Notes: generated by a model from the letters alone, not told the origin. A stretch of 64,000 nucleotides of DNA from Devosia sp. 2618 (GCF_040546815.1 NZ_JBEPOO010000001.1:3782001-3846000), one strand, 5' to 3'. Positions 24,987-34,440 are shown, counted from the stretch's first letter. Made by a program: numbers and translations.

Positions 24987-25083
24987 GACGCTGCTTCCCC
25001 AAGTGTCGGGACTAGCGATAGCGGGTTAGGGCGGGATTGGCGACCCCTTGGCATTGAAGCGCGTTTGGGACTCTCAATATCAT

Positions 25084-25136
25084 CGCACCCACTGTGCTGC
25101 CCTCGGACTTGATCCGAGGGCAGCACAGTGGGTGCG
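25084..25136. repeat. Perfect 24-bp palindromic hairpin
   Basis: Arms 25084-25107 and 25113-25136 are exact complements around CTTGA. A second hairpin (GTTCTCGGG with CCCGAGAAC, 25144-25166) follows 7 bp on. Together they look like a two-part intergenic palindromic (REP/BIME-type) element between marC and the next gene; neither has a T-run. Confidence 0.8.
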
Positions 25137-25244
25137 GAGAGTGGTTCTCGGGTCTAGCCCGAGAACAGCGCGGTGGTTTTGGCACTATGAGAGGTTGGCC
25201 CGCAGAACGGACGTGTGCGGGCCGTCAGACGGGGGCAACCAGTC

Positions 25245-25625
25245 TCACATCATCCGTGCAACGGTGGCGAAGCCTGCCAGCAGCAGCAGTGCCGCGCCAT
25301 CGATCCAACCCCGCGAGCGGATCAGCCATTGCGGACGGGGTTTGGTGGTGGGGAGGAAGCGGGCGAGCCAGATGGCGCCGTAGAGCACCCAGGTGAGGAA
25401 GAAAAACACCATGGGCAGGTTGGACCAGCCGTCGCGGTTAAAGCCCACCATGATGCGGGTGATGCCGGCGCCGAGCAGGATGGACAGCACATAGGCGCCG
25501 ACGACGACAAGTGAATTGCGCCAGAAGGGCAGGGTCAGGCGCTGATCGATGGGCAATGTCTTGCGCCAGCGGCGAAACAGGAACCAGCCAATGCCGCCCA
25601 GGATCGCCGCCAGCAGAGCCCACAT
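25245..25625 (-). CDS. Small inner-membrane protein, 126 aa
   Basis: I do not recognise a named family. Hydrophobicity suggests four helices: LLAAILGGIGWFLF, NSLVVVGAYVLSILLG, PMVFFFLTWVLYGAIWLA and WIDGAALLLLAGFATVA. Its start codon overlaps the gshB stop by one base (TGATG), so translation is coupled and it is the last gene of the rsmI-yraN-gshB operon. In related genomes a small membrane gene is common at this place; a role in glutathione metabolism is only suggested by position. Confidence 0.75.
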   Translation of the reverse strand: MWALLAAILGGIGWFLFRRWRKTLPIDQRLTLPFWRNSLVVVGAYVLSILLGAGITRIMVGFNRDGWSNLPMVFFFLTWVLYGAIWLARFLPTTKPRPQWLIRSRGWIDGAALLLLAGFATVARMM

Positions 25626-26575
25626 CAGGCGCGGCGCTTTTCGATGGCGTCCCAGATCAGCACGGCGATATCGGGACCTCCGAAGCGCTTGATTTCGCGG
25701 ATGCCGGTGGGGGAGGTGACGTTGATTTCGGTGAGGTAGTCGCCGATCACGTCGATGCCGACAAAGATCATGCCGCGCTCCTTGAGCGCTGGCGCGATGG
25801 TGACGCAGATTTCGCGCTCGCGGGCGGTGAGTTCGGAGATTTCCGGGCGGCCGCCGACATGCATGTTGGAGCGCGCTTCGCCCTCGGCCGGAATACGGTT
25901 GAGGCCGGCGACGGGTTCGCCATCAATGATGATGATGCGCTTGTCGCCCTTGCGCACGTCCGGCAGGTAGCGCTGGATCATGAAGGGCTCGCGATAATTG
26001 CTCTCGAACAGTTCGAGCAGGCTGGCGAGATTGTGGTCGCCTTCCTGGATGAAGAAAACGCCCGCGCCGCCATTGCCGTAGAGAGGCTTGACGATGATGT
26101 TACCGTGTTCTTTGCGGAAGGCATAAATCTGCTCGCGATCGCGCGTCACCAGCGTCGGCGGCATCAGCTCGGGGAAGTCAGTGACGAGGATCTTTTCGGG
26201 CGCGTTGCGCACGGCGGCGGGCGGATTGACCACCAGCGTCTTGGGGTGCAGGCGCTCCAGAATATGGGTGATGGTGATATAGTTCATGTCGAAGGGCGGA
26301 TCCTGGCGCATGTGGATCACATCCTGGGTCGACAGGTCGATGCGGCTGGCTTCGCCCAGTGCGAAATGCTCGCCCTTGGGCTTGTCGAACACTTCAATCG
26401 GCTGGACCAGCGCGGACACGACATTGCCGCGCAGCGACAGCGTATCGGGCGTATAGTGCAGCAGTTCATGGCCGCGCGCCTGCGCTTCGAGCATCAGGGC
26501 GAAGGTGGAATCGCCACGTGGATTGATGGTGGCGACATGGTCCATCTGGACCGCGACTTTGAGCTTTTTTGCCAT
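25625..26575 (-). CDS. gshB: Glutathione synthase
   Basis: The product joins gamma-glutamylcysteine and glycine with ATP to make glutathione, in the cytosol. At 316 residues it has the usual bacterial length. Visible family features are the N-terminal [20 protein letters not shown], the ATP-grasp region [17 protein letters not shown], and [20 protein letters not shown], ending in [20 protein letters not shown]. It lies downstream of yraN and rsmI on the same strand, separated by a short palindromic repeat (26610-26638), and is coupled to the small membrane gene after it. Confidence 0.96.
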   Translation of the reverse strand: MAKKLKVAVQMDHVATINPRGDSTFALMLEAQARGHELLHYTPDTLSLRGNVVSALVQPIEVFDKPKGEHFALGEASRIDLSTQDVIHMRQDPPFDMNYITITHILERLHPKTLVVNPPAAVRNAPEKILVTDFPELMPPTLVTRDREQIYAFRKEHGNIIVKPLYGNGGAGVFFIQEGDHNLASLLELFESNYREPFMIQRYLPDVRKGDKRIIIIDGEPVAGLNRIPAEGEARSNMHVGGRPEISELTAREREICVTIAPALKERGMIFVGIDVIGDYLTEINVTSPTGIREIKRFGGPDIAVLIWDAIEKRRA

Positions 26576-26609
26576 TTTAGCGTCTCGAGCGGCCCGATAT
26601 TTCAGTAGG

Positions 26610-26638
26610 CCTCATCCTGAGCCTGTCGAAGGACGAGG
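26610..26638. repeat. 29-bp palindromic intergenic repeat
   Basis: CCTCATCCTGAGCC and GTCGAAGGACGAGG form an imperfect palindrome found identically at 50783-50811. It belongs to a repeat class widespread in alphaproteobacterial intergenic DNA. Confidence 0.85.
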
Positions 26639-26670
26639 TCGTGGCGAGATCGGCATGCCCGGTGAGGGTC

Positions 26671-27060
26671 TCACGGCGACGCATCAAACGCATTCACCAC
26701 ATGGCGTGGCCATCGGCCGGGCGCAAGGAAAATTACGTCGAAGCGGAGGGATGTTTCCGCCTTGGTAGGGTGGCGCGCCAACCAATACTGCGCGGCGCGG
26801 ACTATGCGCGATTGATTGACTGCCTCAAGGGTCTCGGCTTGCGTGCTGGCCTTGCTGCGCGCCTTGACCTCGACAAAGACCGTGGTGCCGAAGCGCTCGG
26901 CGATGAGGTCGATTTCCCCGACCGGGGTTTTATAGCGGCGCGTGACCACCCGATAGAGCTTGAGCCGCAGGAACCAGGCGGCGAGCGTTTCCCCGCGATG
27001 GCCGCCCAGCTGAGCCTGGACGCGGGCCTTACTTTTCGGCTTTGAGGGCGAGGGCGGCAT
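26671..27060 (-). CDS. yraN: YraN/UPF0102 family nuclease-like protein
   Basis: The 129-residue protein has the UPF0102 fold, a small PD-(D/E)XK-like domain: GHRGETLAAWFL (with the helix Glu), YKTPVGEIDLIAER (E-x-D) and VFVEVKARSKAS (E-x-K). YraN proteins are thought to be endonuclease-like but are poorly characterised. ATG 27060 is chosen because AAGGAGG stands 6 bases upstream; ATG 27063 would leave too little space. It overlaps the end of rsmI by 32 bp, so the pair is tightly coupled, as in many proteobacteria. Confidence 0.88.
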   Translation of the reverse strand: MPPSPSKPKSKARVQAQLGGHRGETLAAWFLRLKLYRVVTRRYKTPVGEIDLIAERFGTTVFVEVKARSKASTQAETLEAVNQSRIVRAAQYWLARHPTKAETSLRFDVIFLAPGRWPRHVVNAFDASP

Positions 27061-27916
27061 CATAGACCTCCTTGCGCTTGAGGCCGTATTTCTGGGTGAC
27101 TTCATCGACGGCCACCCGCAGGGGTTGCTGTTCCATTGCCGCGGACAGGTCTGCCTGCCAGTCGGCGGCATCGGGCGCGGTGGGTTCGGCGGCGCCGGCG
27201 ACAACGATCACCGCTTCGCCCTTGGTTTCGGTATCGGCAAATTCGGCGGCAAGCGCGCCTAGGCTGCCGCGATGGACGCGTTCAAAGCGTTTGGTCAGTT
27301 CCAAAGCGACGGCCGCCTGTCGGTCACCGAAGATTTCAGCCATGGATGCCAGCGTATCGTCGAGGCGGCGCGGGCTTTCGTAAAACACCAAAGTTTCACG
27401 TGAATCCTTGAGCGCTTTGATGGCATTGGCGCGCGCGCCAGCCTTGGGCGGCAGAAAACCGTGAAAGGCAAATGCATCGGTGGGCAGGCCGGCAACGACC
27501 AGCGCCGACAGCAATGCCGAGGCGCCGGGGATGGGGAAGACCGGCTGGTTGGCTTCAGCCAAAGCGCGGATCAGCGGAAAGCCGGGATCGGACAGGAGCG
27601 GCGTGCCGGCATCGGAGATCAGCGCGATGGCTTCCCCGGCGGCGACCCGACGCACGATATCGTCGGCCTTGGCCCGTTCATTGTGTTCATGCAGCGCCAC
27701 GCGGCGGCCCTTGATGCCGTAGTGATCGAGCAGACGGGCGGACATGCGGGTGTCTTCGCAGAGCACGACCGAGGCGGCGGCCAGCGTTTCAAGCGCGCGG
27801 ATGGTGATGTCGCGCAGATTGCCGATCGGGGTTGCCACGACATAAAGGCCGGGGGCCAGAGGCGGGGCCGTAAAGGCCGAACCGGCAATGAAATAGCCCG
27901 AATTGGTGTCGTTCAT
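27029..27916 (-). CDS. rsmI: 16S rRNA 2'-O-ribose C1402 methyltransferase
   Basis: RsmI methylates the 2'-O of C1402 in the decoding centre of 16S rRNA, using S-adenosylmethionine. The 295-residue protein has the tetrapyrrole-methylase fold: PGLYVVATPIGNLRDITIRA at the N-terminus, EDTRMSARLLDHYGI, ALISDAGTPLLSDPG and ETLVFYESPRR. It is the first gene of rsmI-yraN-gshB and is divergent from the lipoprotein gene 81 bp away. Inside the gene, 27392-27403 reads GTTTCACGTGAA, a near-parS sequence made with the uncommon codons TCA and CGT. Confidence 0.96.
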   Translation of the reverse strand: MNDTNSGYFIAGSAFTAPPLAPGLYVVATPIGNLRDITIRALETLAAASVVLCEDTRMSARLLDHYGIKGRRVALHEHNERAKADDIVRRVAAGEAIALISDAGTPLLSDPGFPLIRALAEANQPVFPIPGASALLSALVVAGLPTDAFAFHGFLPPKAGARANAIKALKDSRETLVFYESPRRLDDTLASMAEIFGDRQAAVALELTKRFERVHRGSLGALAAEFADTETKGEAVIVVAGAAEPTAPDAADWQADLSAAMEQQPLRVAVDEVTQKYGLKRKEVYDAALALKAEK

Positions 27917-27997
27917 GCGCGGATCCGGTCGGTTGAGACTTGGTTAAGCAATGGCGGTCAAACTGTTAACACACTGCTAGCACTTTGGAGGTCTTTG

Positions 27998-29251
27998 GTG
28001 ACCTTTGATCGAAAGGCACGACGGGGATTGGTTCGCGCTTTTGGCGCCGTGAGCCTGCTCGCGCTATCGGCCTGTGCGCCAATGCAGTTCGGCTCGCGGA
28101 CGCTCGATCTGGGCGGTCCCATCGGTCCATCTAGCGACACTGGCGGGCTTACGCCAGCCCAACCGGGACTGCAGACCCCGATTGCGATGCCGAACGGGCC
28201 GACCCAGAGCTTTGGTCGCGGGCCGGTGAAGGTCTCGCTGCTGCTGCCACTGAGCGGTGACCCGGCTTCGGCATCGGTCGGGCAATCGCTGGCCAATGCC
28301 AGCCGGCTGGCGATCAGTTTTGTCGAGGCCAATCCCAATATTGCCGAGAACATCACCATCACGCTGCGCGATACCGGCACCAGTGCACAGGGCGCCAGCA
28401 GCGCGGCGAGTGCGGCGGTGGCGGATGGGTCGCGGCTGATCCTTGGGCCTTTGCAGGCCGATCAGGTGATGGCGGCGGGCGCGGTGGCGCGGTCGGCTGG
28501 GTTGCCGCTGATCGGGTTTTCCAACAATCCGGGCGCGGCGGGGCAGGGGGTTTATCTCTTGAGCGTCTTGCCCGAGATGGAAATGAAACGCTCGCTGCGC
28601 TGGCTGATGGCGCAGGGTCGGCGTGGTGTGGCGGGCGTGTTCCCGGCCACCGAAACGGGCCAGGCGCAGGAAATGGCATTCCGCCAGCAGGCCGTCGCCG
28701 TCGGGTTCTCGCCGCAGGCGGTTTATACGTTTTCGACAGCGCAGGAGGCCCAGCAGATCGTGGCGCAGGCCATGCCCAATATCCAGCGCGGCATGATCGA
28801 CGCGCTGGTGCTGCCCGACCGGGCGACGGCCCCCAATTTCGGCGCGCTGCTGGCACAGGCCGGCGTCACCAATGAGCAGGTGCAGATTGTCGGCTCGGCT
28901 GAATGGGATGGTGATCCGGGAATCATGTCGTCGGCAGGGTTAAGCGGGGCGATCTATCCGGCGGTTGATCCGTCCGGGATGGCGGCGATCAGCGGGGACT
29001 ATCAGCGCCAGTTTGGTGGCCACCCCAATGGGCTGGCGACGATTGCCTATACGGCGACGATCCTGGCCAATGTGAATACGCTGTCCATGGCCAATCCGCC
29101 CTATAATCCGGGGCTGATGACGAGCAGCACCGGCTTTAACGGGCGCGATGGGGTGTTTCGGTTTTTGAGCAATGGCCGGGCGGAATATGCGCTGGCGATC
29201 AAGAAGGTTGGGCCCGGTGGAGCGCAGGTCTTGGAGGGGGGCAAGCTTTAG
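27998..29251 (+). CDS. Penicillin-binding-protein activator (LpoA/LppC-type) lipoprotein
   Basis: The product is a 417-residue outer-membrane lipoprotein whose periplasmic-binding-protein fold is related to the C-terminal domain of LpoA, which stimulates peptidoglycan synthase PBP1A. Start GTG 27998 has GGAGGT (27987-27992) 5 bases upstream; the frame upstream is a shadow of rsmI. The lipobox LLALSAC puts the lipidated Cys at residue 26. The binding fold shows VKVSLLLPLSGDPASASVGQSLANA and GRRGVAGVFPATETGQAQE. In Hyphomicrobiales this gene is typically divergent from rsmI, as here. It lacks the LpoA N-terminal TPR domain. Confidence 0.88.
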   Translation: MTFDRKARRGLVRAFGAVSLLALSACAPMQFGSRTLDLGGPIGPSSDTGGLTPAQPGLQTPIAMPNGPTQSFGRGPVKVSLLLPLSGDPASASVGQSLANASRLAISFVEANPNIAENITITLRDTGTSAQGASSAASAAVADGSRLILGPLQADQVMAAGAVARSAGLPLIGFSNNPGAAGQGVYLLSVLPEMEMKRSLRWLMAQGRRGVAGVFPATETGQAQEMAFRQQAVAVGFSPQAVYTFSTAQEAQQIVAQAMPNIQRGMIDALVLPDRATAPNFGALLAQAGVTNEQVQIVGSAEWDGDPGIMSSAGLSGAIYPAVDPSGMAAISGDYQRQFGGHPNGLATIAYTATILANVNTLSMANPPYNPGLMTSSTGFNGRDGVFRFLSNGRAEYALAIKKVGPGGAQVLEGGKL

Positions 29252-29314
29252 GGGCCACCAAGGCTTCCACTTCTGGGGCGTGGCAGGCGCGGTGTGCGAC
29301 ATAACCATGCAAGC

Positions 29315-29339
29315 AAAAAGGCCCCGCGGGTGCGGGGCC
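29315..29339 (-). terminator. Rho-independent terminator (minus strand)
   Basis: GGCCCCGC (29320-29327) pairs with GCGGGGCC (29332-29339); on the minus strand TTTTT follows (29319-29315). It ends the secreted-protein gene at 29365. Confidence 0.85.
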
Positions 29340-29364
29340 AGAATTGGCGGACTTGCCGAGATGA

Positions 29365-29706
29365 TCAGCGGGCCAAGGGCGCAGTGCGCTTGGTGGCGAC
29401 CGGGGCGAATATCTTCACGGTGCCTGGCGCTGGACCGACATGTTTCTCGACAGTCACCAACCGGGTTGATGCCTTGCCACCGTTCCCACTGACGGGGAGC
29501 CCGCCGTAGTCGGCGCAGGCTGCAGTAACGACCGCGTCAGAGGGCGCGCTGCCATCGTCAAGAACTCCGACCGTAATGCCGTCATTGCACATCCAGCTAA
29601 CGGTACCGTCCTGCCAATAATGCAGCTTGTAGGCCTGCGCCTGTGCCACGGATGCCAGTGCGATTGCGGCGATTGATGCGGCGGTGATGATGGCTTTCTT
29701 GTTCAT
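29365..29706 (-). CDS. Small exported hypothetical protein, 113 aa
   Basis: I do not recognise a family. A clear signal peptide (NKKAIITAASIAAIALASVAQAQA) precedes a mature domain of about 90 residues with YKLHYWQDGTVSWMCNDG and two cysteines (in WMCND and TAACADYGG) that could form a disulfide. It is a single gene, with a minus-strand terminator after it. No enzyme motif is present. Confidence 0.75.
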   Translation of the reverse strand: MNKKAIITAASIAAIALASVAQAQAYKLHYWQDGTVSWMCNDGITVGVLDDGSAPSDAVVTAACADYGGLPVSGNGGKASTRLVTVEKHVGPAPGTVKIFAPVATKRTAPLAR

Positions 29707-29934
29707 GATTGTCCCTCTGTGTTGAATGCCTGGGCAGATTGAGGGGCGCCTCTTGAATTGCAGGTGAGCCAGCCGTTCATTTTCACGTCATCTGCGGTCT
29801 AACCGACACGTCGTCGGTCCACGCATAAGCGAAAAGCTCTCTTGTCCAGATGACTGCTCGCGGCCATAAGCTCCGCCAAATCAGGCACATGAGCACCGCT
29901 TCGGTGATGGTTGCCGTTGCAGAGGAAGGTGCGC

Positions 29935-30243
29935 ATGAGCGTCAGGAATCTCTATTTAGCGGCTGCCGTGCTTGGAACGGTCGTTCCCTGGCTGTTTTTT
30001 GGCTCCTTCTTCTCCCAGAATGGGCCCGATATTCCGCTCTTTTTGCAATCCCTGTTCGTGAACGGGGCAGCCGGTGGCTTCTCGGCAGATGTGCTGATTT
30101 CGATTGCCGTATTTTGGCTATGGTCATGGCGCGATGCCGCAAAGCACGATGTGGCGCGCTGGTGGCTGGTTCTGCCGGCAAGTTTCTTTGTCGGGCTATC
30201 GCTAGCGCTACCGCTTTATTTCTATTTGCGTGAGCGCAACTGA
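29935..30243 (+). CDS. DUF2834 membrane protein
   Basis: The 102-residue integral membrane protein has three hydrophobic helices, starting RNLYLAAAVLGTVVPWLFF, with LISIAVFWLWSWRDAAKHDV in the middle and a C-terminal SLALPLYFYLRERN. This matches the DUF2834 pattern, a family of unknown function. ATG 29935 is chosen over 29911 because GAGGAAGG (29922-29929) sits just upstream of it. It is monocistronic; the flanking spacers hold no other gene. Confidence 0.8.
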   Translation: MSVRNLYLAAAVLGTVVPWLFFGSFFSQNGPDIPLFLQSLFVNGAAGGFSADVLISIAVFWLWSWRDAAKHDVARWWLVLPASFFVGLSLALPLYFYLRERN

Positions 30244-30346
30244 AACCTCGCAAAATCGGGAACGCCGATATTGCGGACCGTTCCGCGATATAGACCGGCT
30301 GTCTATGCCATTGGATAGAAGCCGGTCTGCGTTCTGCGTCAGCAGA

Positions 30347-31504
30347 TCAGGCAGCCAGGTCCGCGACCACGGCGTCCAGCACCGGAAAGCCCTTGTCGGT
30401 CACCCGCAGATTGCCGTTGGGGAGGGTTTCGACGAAGCCGTAGCCTTTGAGGGTGTCGATCTGGGTGCGGGAAATCTGGCGGCCGGAGATCGCGGTGAAG
30501 CGGGCCGGGGAAATGCCTTCCTTGAGACGCAGGCCCATGACGAGGAACTCGTCGCCCTGTTCTTCCCAAGTCAGAATATCGTCGACGACCATGCCGTGGC
30601 CCTTGGAGACGACGTTTTTCTGCCAATCGAAGGGCATTTTTTCGGCGGCTGTGGCGTGGCGCTGATTGTTGATCATCAGACGACCATGGGCGCCCGGACC
30701 GATGCCGGCATATTCGCCATACCGCCAGTAGAGCATGTTGTGCGAGCTTTCCTGGCCCGGACGGGCATGGTTGGAAATCTCGTAGGCGGGCAGGCCCGCG
30801 GCAGCGGTGAGTTCGGCGGTCATCTCATAGAAATCGGCCGCCAGATCCTCATTGGGCATCTTGAGCTTGCCGGCCCGGTGCAGGTCGAAATAGCGCGTGC
30901 CCTGCTCGATGGTCAGCATATAGAGGCTGATATGGCCCTGGGCGAGCCAGAGGCCTTCCTTGAGCTCGTCTTCCCAATCTTCGAGCGTCTGCTTGGGACG
31001 GCCATAGATCAGGTCAAAGCTGGAGCGATCAAACACCGACTGCGCGATGCGCACGGCCGCGATGGCCTCATCGACAGAGTGACGACGGCCGAGCTCGGCC
31101 AGAGGCCCTTCGCGCAGCGATTGGACGCCCAGCGAGACGCGATTGACGCCGGCGGAGCGATAGCCCCGGAAACGGTCGACTTCGACGCTGGTCGGATTGG
31201 CTTCGAGTGTGATCTCGGCATTGCGGCCGATGGTCCAATGCTTGGCAATGGCGTCGATGATGCGGCCCGTCGATTGCGGGTTCATCATCGAGGGCGTGCC
31301 CCCGCCAAAGAAAATCGACTGCACGACACGGCCGGGCGTCAGCGACGCGGTATAGGCGATCTCACGCTCATAGGCGGCCACATAGTCGATCTCGTCGAAC
31401 GGGCCGCGATGGACGTGCGAATTGAAATCGCAATAGGGGCACTTGGACGCGCAAAACGGCCAATGCACGTAAACGCCGAACATGTCGTTCGGGCTATTGC
31501 TCAA
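30347..31504 (-). CDS. hemW: Radical SAM haem chaperone HemW
   Basis: The 385-residue protein has the radical-SAM cluster motif C-x3-C-x2-C in YVHWPFCASKCPYCDFN, followed by the HemN/HemW core (SIFFGGGTPSMM, RVSLGVQSL) and the C-terminal HemN domain (LEQGLRL-type ending). The family was long called coproporphyrinogen oxidase-like. The Cys after CPYC that distinguishes true HemN is absent (CPYCDF), which is typical of HemW, a haem-binding chaperone. It overlaps the rdgB stop by 11 bp and is the last gene of rph-rdgB-hemW, a standard order in this bacterial group. Confidence 0.93.
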   Translation of the reverse strand: MSNSPNDMFGVYVHWPFCASKCPYCDFNSHVHRGPFDEIDYVAAYEREIAYTASLTPGRVVQSIFFGGGTPSMMNPQSTGRIIDAIAKHWTIGRNAEITLEANPTSVEVDRFRGYRSAGVNRVSLGVQSLREGPLAELGRRHSVDEAIAAVRIAQSVFDRSSFDLIYGRPKQTLEDWEDELKEGLWLAQGHISLYMLTIEQGTRYFDLHRAGKLKMPNEDLAADFYEMTAELTAAAGLPAYEISNHARPGQESSHNMLYWRYGEYAGIGPGAHGRLMINNQRHATAAEKMPFDWQKNVVSKGHGMVVDDILTWEEQGDEFLVMGLRLKEGISPARFTAISGRQISRTQIDTLKGYGFVETLPNGNLRVTDKGFPVLDAVVADLAA

Positions 31505-32135
31505 TCTGATTCTCCACGAATTTGGCGAAGGAGCGGGCGCGGTGGCTCAGCCCCTGCTGGCCGGGGGCCCAGCTATGCTTCATTTCTGGCGACATCTGGC
31601 CAAAGGTCAGCTCGTAGCCATCGGGCATGAACATCGGATCATAGCCATGACCCTGCGTACCGCGCGGCGGCCAGACCAGAGTGCCAAAGCACTGGCCGTG
31701 ATAAATCACATCGCGACCATCGGGATGAGCGAGGCAAAGCGTGGCGTTGAACGAGCCCTTGCGCTGTTCGGGCGCGGTGGCGCCGGCAGCTTGAAGAGCA
31801 TCCTCGACGCGCTGCATGGCGACATTGAAATCGCGCGGCACGCCAGCCCAGTCGGCGGTATAGACGCCGGGATCGCCATTGAGCGCATCGACGCAAAGAC
31901 CCGAATCATCGCTGAGCGCCAGCATATTGGCGGCGCTGGCAGCGGCGTGGGCCTTCAGCCGGGCGTTTTCGGCAAAGGTGGTGCCGGTTTCTTCCGGCTC
32001 GGGCAGGCCAAGTTCGCCGGCCGAGACAAGCTCAAGGCCGAAGGGGGAGAACAGTTCCTGAAATTCCTTGAGCTTGCCGGCATTGTGGGTGGCCAGCACG
32101 AGACGATCGCCGCGGCGGAGTTTTGCAATGCTCAC
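31494..32135 (-). CDS. rdgB: XTP/dITP pyrophosphatase
   Basis: The enzyme hydrolyses deaminated purine nucleotides (ITP, dITP, XTP) to monophosphates so that they are not built into nucleic acids. Its 213 residues carry the Ham1 family signature: LVLATHNAGKLKEFQEL at the N-terminus, EETGTTFAENARLKA, ALSDDSGLCVDALNG and GTQGHGYDPMFMPDGY. It lies between rph and hemW, separated from rph by a 240-bp spacer that contains a large palindromic repeat. Confidence 0.96.
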   Translation of the reverse strand: MSIAKLRRGDRLVLATHNAGKLKEFQELFSPFGLELVSAGELGLPEPEETGTTFAENARLKAHAAASAANMLALSDDSGLCVDALNGDPGVYTADWAGVPRDFNVAMQRVEDALQAAGATAPEQRKGSFNATLCLAHPDGRDVIYHGQCFGTLVWPPRGTQGHGYDPMFMPDGYELTFGQMSPEMKHSWAPGQQGLSHRARSFAKFVENQIEQ

Positions 32136-32209
32136 TTGCTGGCGCTCCGGGGCTTGGCATCGAGCGCGCGGACCACATCGTGCCAGAGGGCGCAGTTTGC
32201 GGAAGGCAA

Positions 32210-32358
32210 GGCCCCCTCATCCGCCCTTCGGGCGCCTTCTCCCACGAGGGGAGAAGGGGAAGCGGTGGTGCGACGGAATAGTGCCAGAAACGCGGAACTA
32301 CCCTTCTCCCCGCGTGGGAGAAGGTGGCTCGGCGCAGCCGAGACGGATGAGGGGGGCT
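32210..32358. repeat. 149-bp inverted-repeat intergenic element
   Basis: The ends GCCCCCTCATCCG and CGGATGAGGGGGGC are inverted, as are CCTTCTCCCACG and CGTGGGAGAAGG inside, around a variable centre. This MITE-like or REP-type element lies between rph and rdgB and may affect their co-transcription. Confidence 0.8.
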
Positions 32359-32376
32359 TCTTGCGGGCAAAAAACA

Positions 32377-33093
32377 TCATGCTTCCAAAGCCGCCAACTG
32401 CATCAGAGTCAGCTCGCCAATGCCCTGTTCGGCCAGCTCCATCAGCGCGTTGAGTTCGTCGCGCGAGAAGGGGACCTGTTCGGCAGTGCCCTGGATTTCG
32501 ACGAACTTGCCGGAGCCGGTCATCACGAAATTGGCATCGGTATGGGCTTCGACGTCTTCGAGGTAATCGAGATCGAGCACGGGGGCGCCGCGATAGATGC
32601 CGCAGGAGACTGCAGCCACCGAATCACGCAGGGCCTTGCCCTTGGTCAGCTTGCGCTCGTCCATCCACTTGATGGCATCGGCTAGCGCCACATAGGCGCC
32701 GGTGATCGAAGCGGTGCGGGTGCCGCCATCGGCTTCGAGAACGTCGCAGTCGATGGTGATCTGGTTTTCGCCCAGCAGCTGCATATCGACCACCGCGCGC
32801 AGCGAACGGCCGATGAGGCGCTGGATTTCCTGGGTGCGGCCGGACTGCTTGCCGGCGGCGGCTTCGCGACGGGTGCGCGAACCGGTGGCGCGGGGCAGCA
32901 TGCCATATTCGGCGGTGACCCAGCCCTGGCCCTTGCCGCGCAGCCAGCCCGGCAGGCTGGTTTCAACCGAAGCGGTGACGAGCACCTTGGTGTTGCCGAA
33001 GGAGACGAGGCACGAGCCCTCGGCCTTCTGGGCGACATTGCGCTCGATTGTAACCGCCCGCATCTGGTTGGGCTCACGTCCGGAAGGGCGCAT
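32377..33093 (-). CDS. rph: RNase PH
   Basis: This phosphorolytic 3'-5' exoribonuclease trims tRNA 3' ends. The 238-residue product has the family pattern: [19 protein letters not shown] at the start, [20 protein letters not shown] with phosphate-binding Args, [14 protein letters not shown] and [20 protein letters not shown]. It is the first gene of the operon with rdgB and hemW and is divergent from hrcA. A CtrA-type TTAA-N7-TTAACC site lies 25 bp upstream of its start. Confidence 0.97.
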   Translation of the reverse strand: MRPSGREPNQMRAVTIERNVAQKAEGSCLVSFGNTKVLVTASVETSLPGWLRGKGQGWVTAEYGMLPRATGSRTRREAAAGKQSGRTQEIQRLIGRSLRAVVDMQLLGENQITIDCDVLEADGGTRTASITGAYVALADAIKWMDERKLTKGKALRDSVAAVSCGIYRGAPVLDLDYLEDVEAHTDANFVMTGSGKFVEIQGTAEQVPFSRDELNALMELAEQGIGELTLMQLAALEA

Positions 33094-33117
33094 CAGGGAT
33101 CCGTCAAGAAATTGCTA

Positions 33118-33134
33118 TTAACCGCCTCTTAACC
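33118..33134. promoter_or_regulatory. Candidate CtrA-binding site between rph and hrcA
   Basis: TTAA (33118-33121), seven bases, then TTAACC (33129-33134) match the CtrA consensus well. It stands in the divergent promoter region between rph and hrcA. No CIRCE element (TTAGCACTC-N9-GAGTGCTAA) is seen there. Confidence 0.5.
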
Positions 33135-33233
33135 CTCCTAGCCCTCGGTCACAAGCGGCGGGCGCTTGGCGGGAAGCTGCAATGCGCTTAAATGAGGCAT
33201 GAGGGTTAAAGCGGAGGATTTTATCGAAATCGA

Positions 33234-34310
33234 ATGAGCAAGCCTCCAGAAGATTTCCTCAGCGTGCTCAATGCACGCAGCCAGGACATATTTCGCAAGA
33301 TCGTTGAGCGGTATCTGGAGACAGGTCAGCCGGTGGGTTCGCGCGACCTGAGCCGTATGCTGCAAGTGGGCCTGTCGCCCGCTTCCGTGCGCAATGTGAT
33401 GGCCGATCTTGAAGATCTTGGACTGATCGCAGCGCCGCATACTTCTGCAGGCCGCGCCCCAACGCAGGACGGGTTGCGGTTTTTCGTCGACGCCATGCTC
33501 GAAGTGGGTGCGGTCAACGAAACCGAGCGCAGCCAGATCGCCAAATCCATCGAGGGCCAGCATCGCGGGCAGGTGGAAGATGTGCTGACCGAAGCCAGCA
33601 CTTTGCTGAGCGGGCTGAGCCAGGGGGCAGGGGTGGTGATCGCCACCAAGGCCGACATGGTGCTGCGCCATATCGAATTTGTGCGGCTCGATGCCACCCG
33701 CGCCATGGCCATTCTGGTCGGGCAGGACGGGCAGGTGGAAAACCGAATCATGGATATTCCGGCGGGGCTGACCGCCTCGACCCTGACCCAGGCCGGCAAT
33801 TATCTGGCGCGCTATGTGGTAGGGCGGACCATTCCCGAGGCGCGCAAGGCCTTGTCCGAGCAGCGCAACGAGCAGCGCGCCGAACTGGACGAGCTGACGC
33901 AGCGGCTGGTGGATGCCGGGATCGCGACGCTGGGCCAACCCTCGGCGGCGAGCCAGCCGACAGTGATCGTGCGCGGGCGGGCAAACCTGATCAATGATGC
34001 GATGGCGAGTGACGAACTGTTGCGCATGCGGCAACTGTTTGACGAGCTCGAGAGCAAGGACGGCTTGCTCGACCTGCTTGGCGACGCTGAAAAGGCGCAG
34101 GGCGTGCGCATCTTTATCGGCTCGGAAAACAAGCTGTTTTCGCTGTCGGGATCGTCGGTCATCCTGTCGCCGTACAAGGATGCCAATGACAAGGTGGTGG
34201 GGGTGCTTGGGGTGATCGGGCCGACGCGGCTCAACTATGCGCGCATCGTGCCGGTGGTGGACTATACCGCCAATGTGATCAGCGCGATGATGGCGCGAAA
34301 GCGGAATTAA
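33234..34310 (+). CDS. hrcA: Heat-inducible transcription repressor HrcA
   Basis: HrcA represses chaperone genes by binding CIRCE and is activated by GroEL. The 358-residue protein has an N-terminal winged helix (DIFRKIVERYLETGQPVGSR, LSPASVRNVMADLEDLGLI, TSAGRAPTQDGLRFFVD), then the inserted dimerisation domain and the GAF-like C-terminal part ending GVIGPTRLNYARIVPVVDYT. It is the first gene of hrcA-grpE, divergent from rph. Its own upstream region has no visible CIRCE, so its targets are probably elsewhere (groESL). Confidence 0.96.
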   Translation: MSKPPEDFLSVLNARSQDIFRKIVERYLETGQPVGSRDLSRMLQVGLSPASVRNVMADLEDLGLIAAPHTSAGRAPTQDGLRFFVDAMLEVGAVNETERSQIAKSIEGQHRGQVEDVLTEASTLLSGLSQGAGVVIATKADMVLRHIEFVRLDATRAMAILVGQDGQVENRIMDIPAGLTASTLTQAGNYLARYVVGRTIPEARKALSEQRNEQRAELDELTQRLVDAGIATLGQPSAASQPTVIVRGRANLINDAMASDELLRMRQLFDELESKDGLLDLLGDAEKAQGVRIFIGSENKLFSLSGSSVILSPYKDANDKVVGVLGVIGPTRLNYARIVPVVDYTANVISAMMARKRN

Positions 34311-34440
34311 CGGGCGCGTTTCGGGACCTTGCTCAACAGGCGCTGCGTCCAAGGACCACGGTGGCTGCTCTATCACTTGAAAAGACGGCCAGTTTGGCCG
34401 ATATGCGGACCAAACCAGTTATCCATTGCGGAACAGAACA

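Noticed and set aside
33094..34440. CIRCE operator near hrcA, grpE or dnaK
   Set aside because: I looked for TTAGCACTC-N9-GAGTGCTAA upstream of these genes and see no match.
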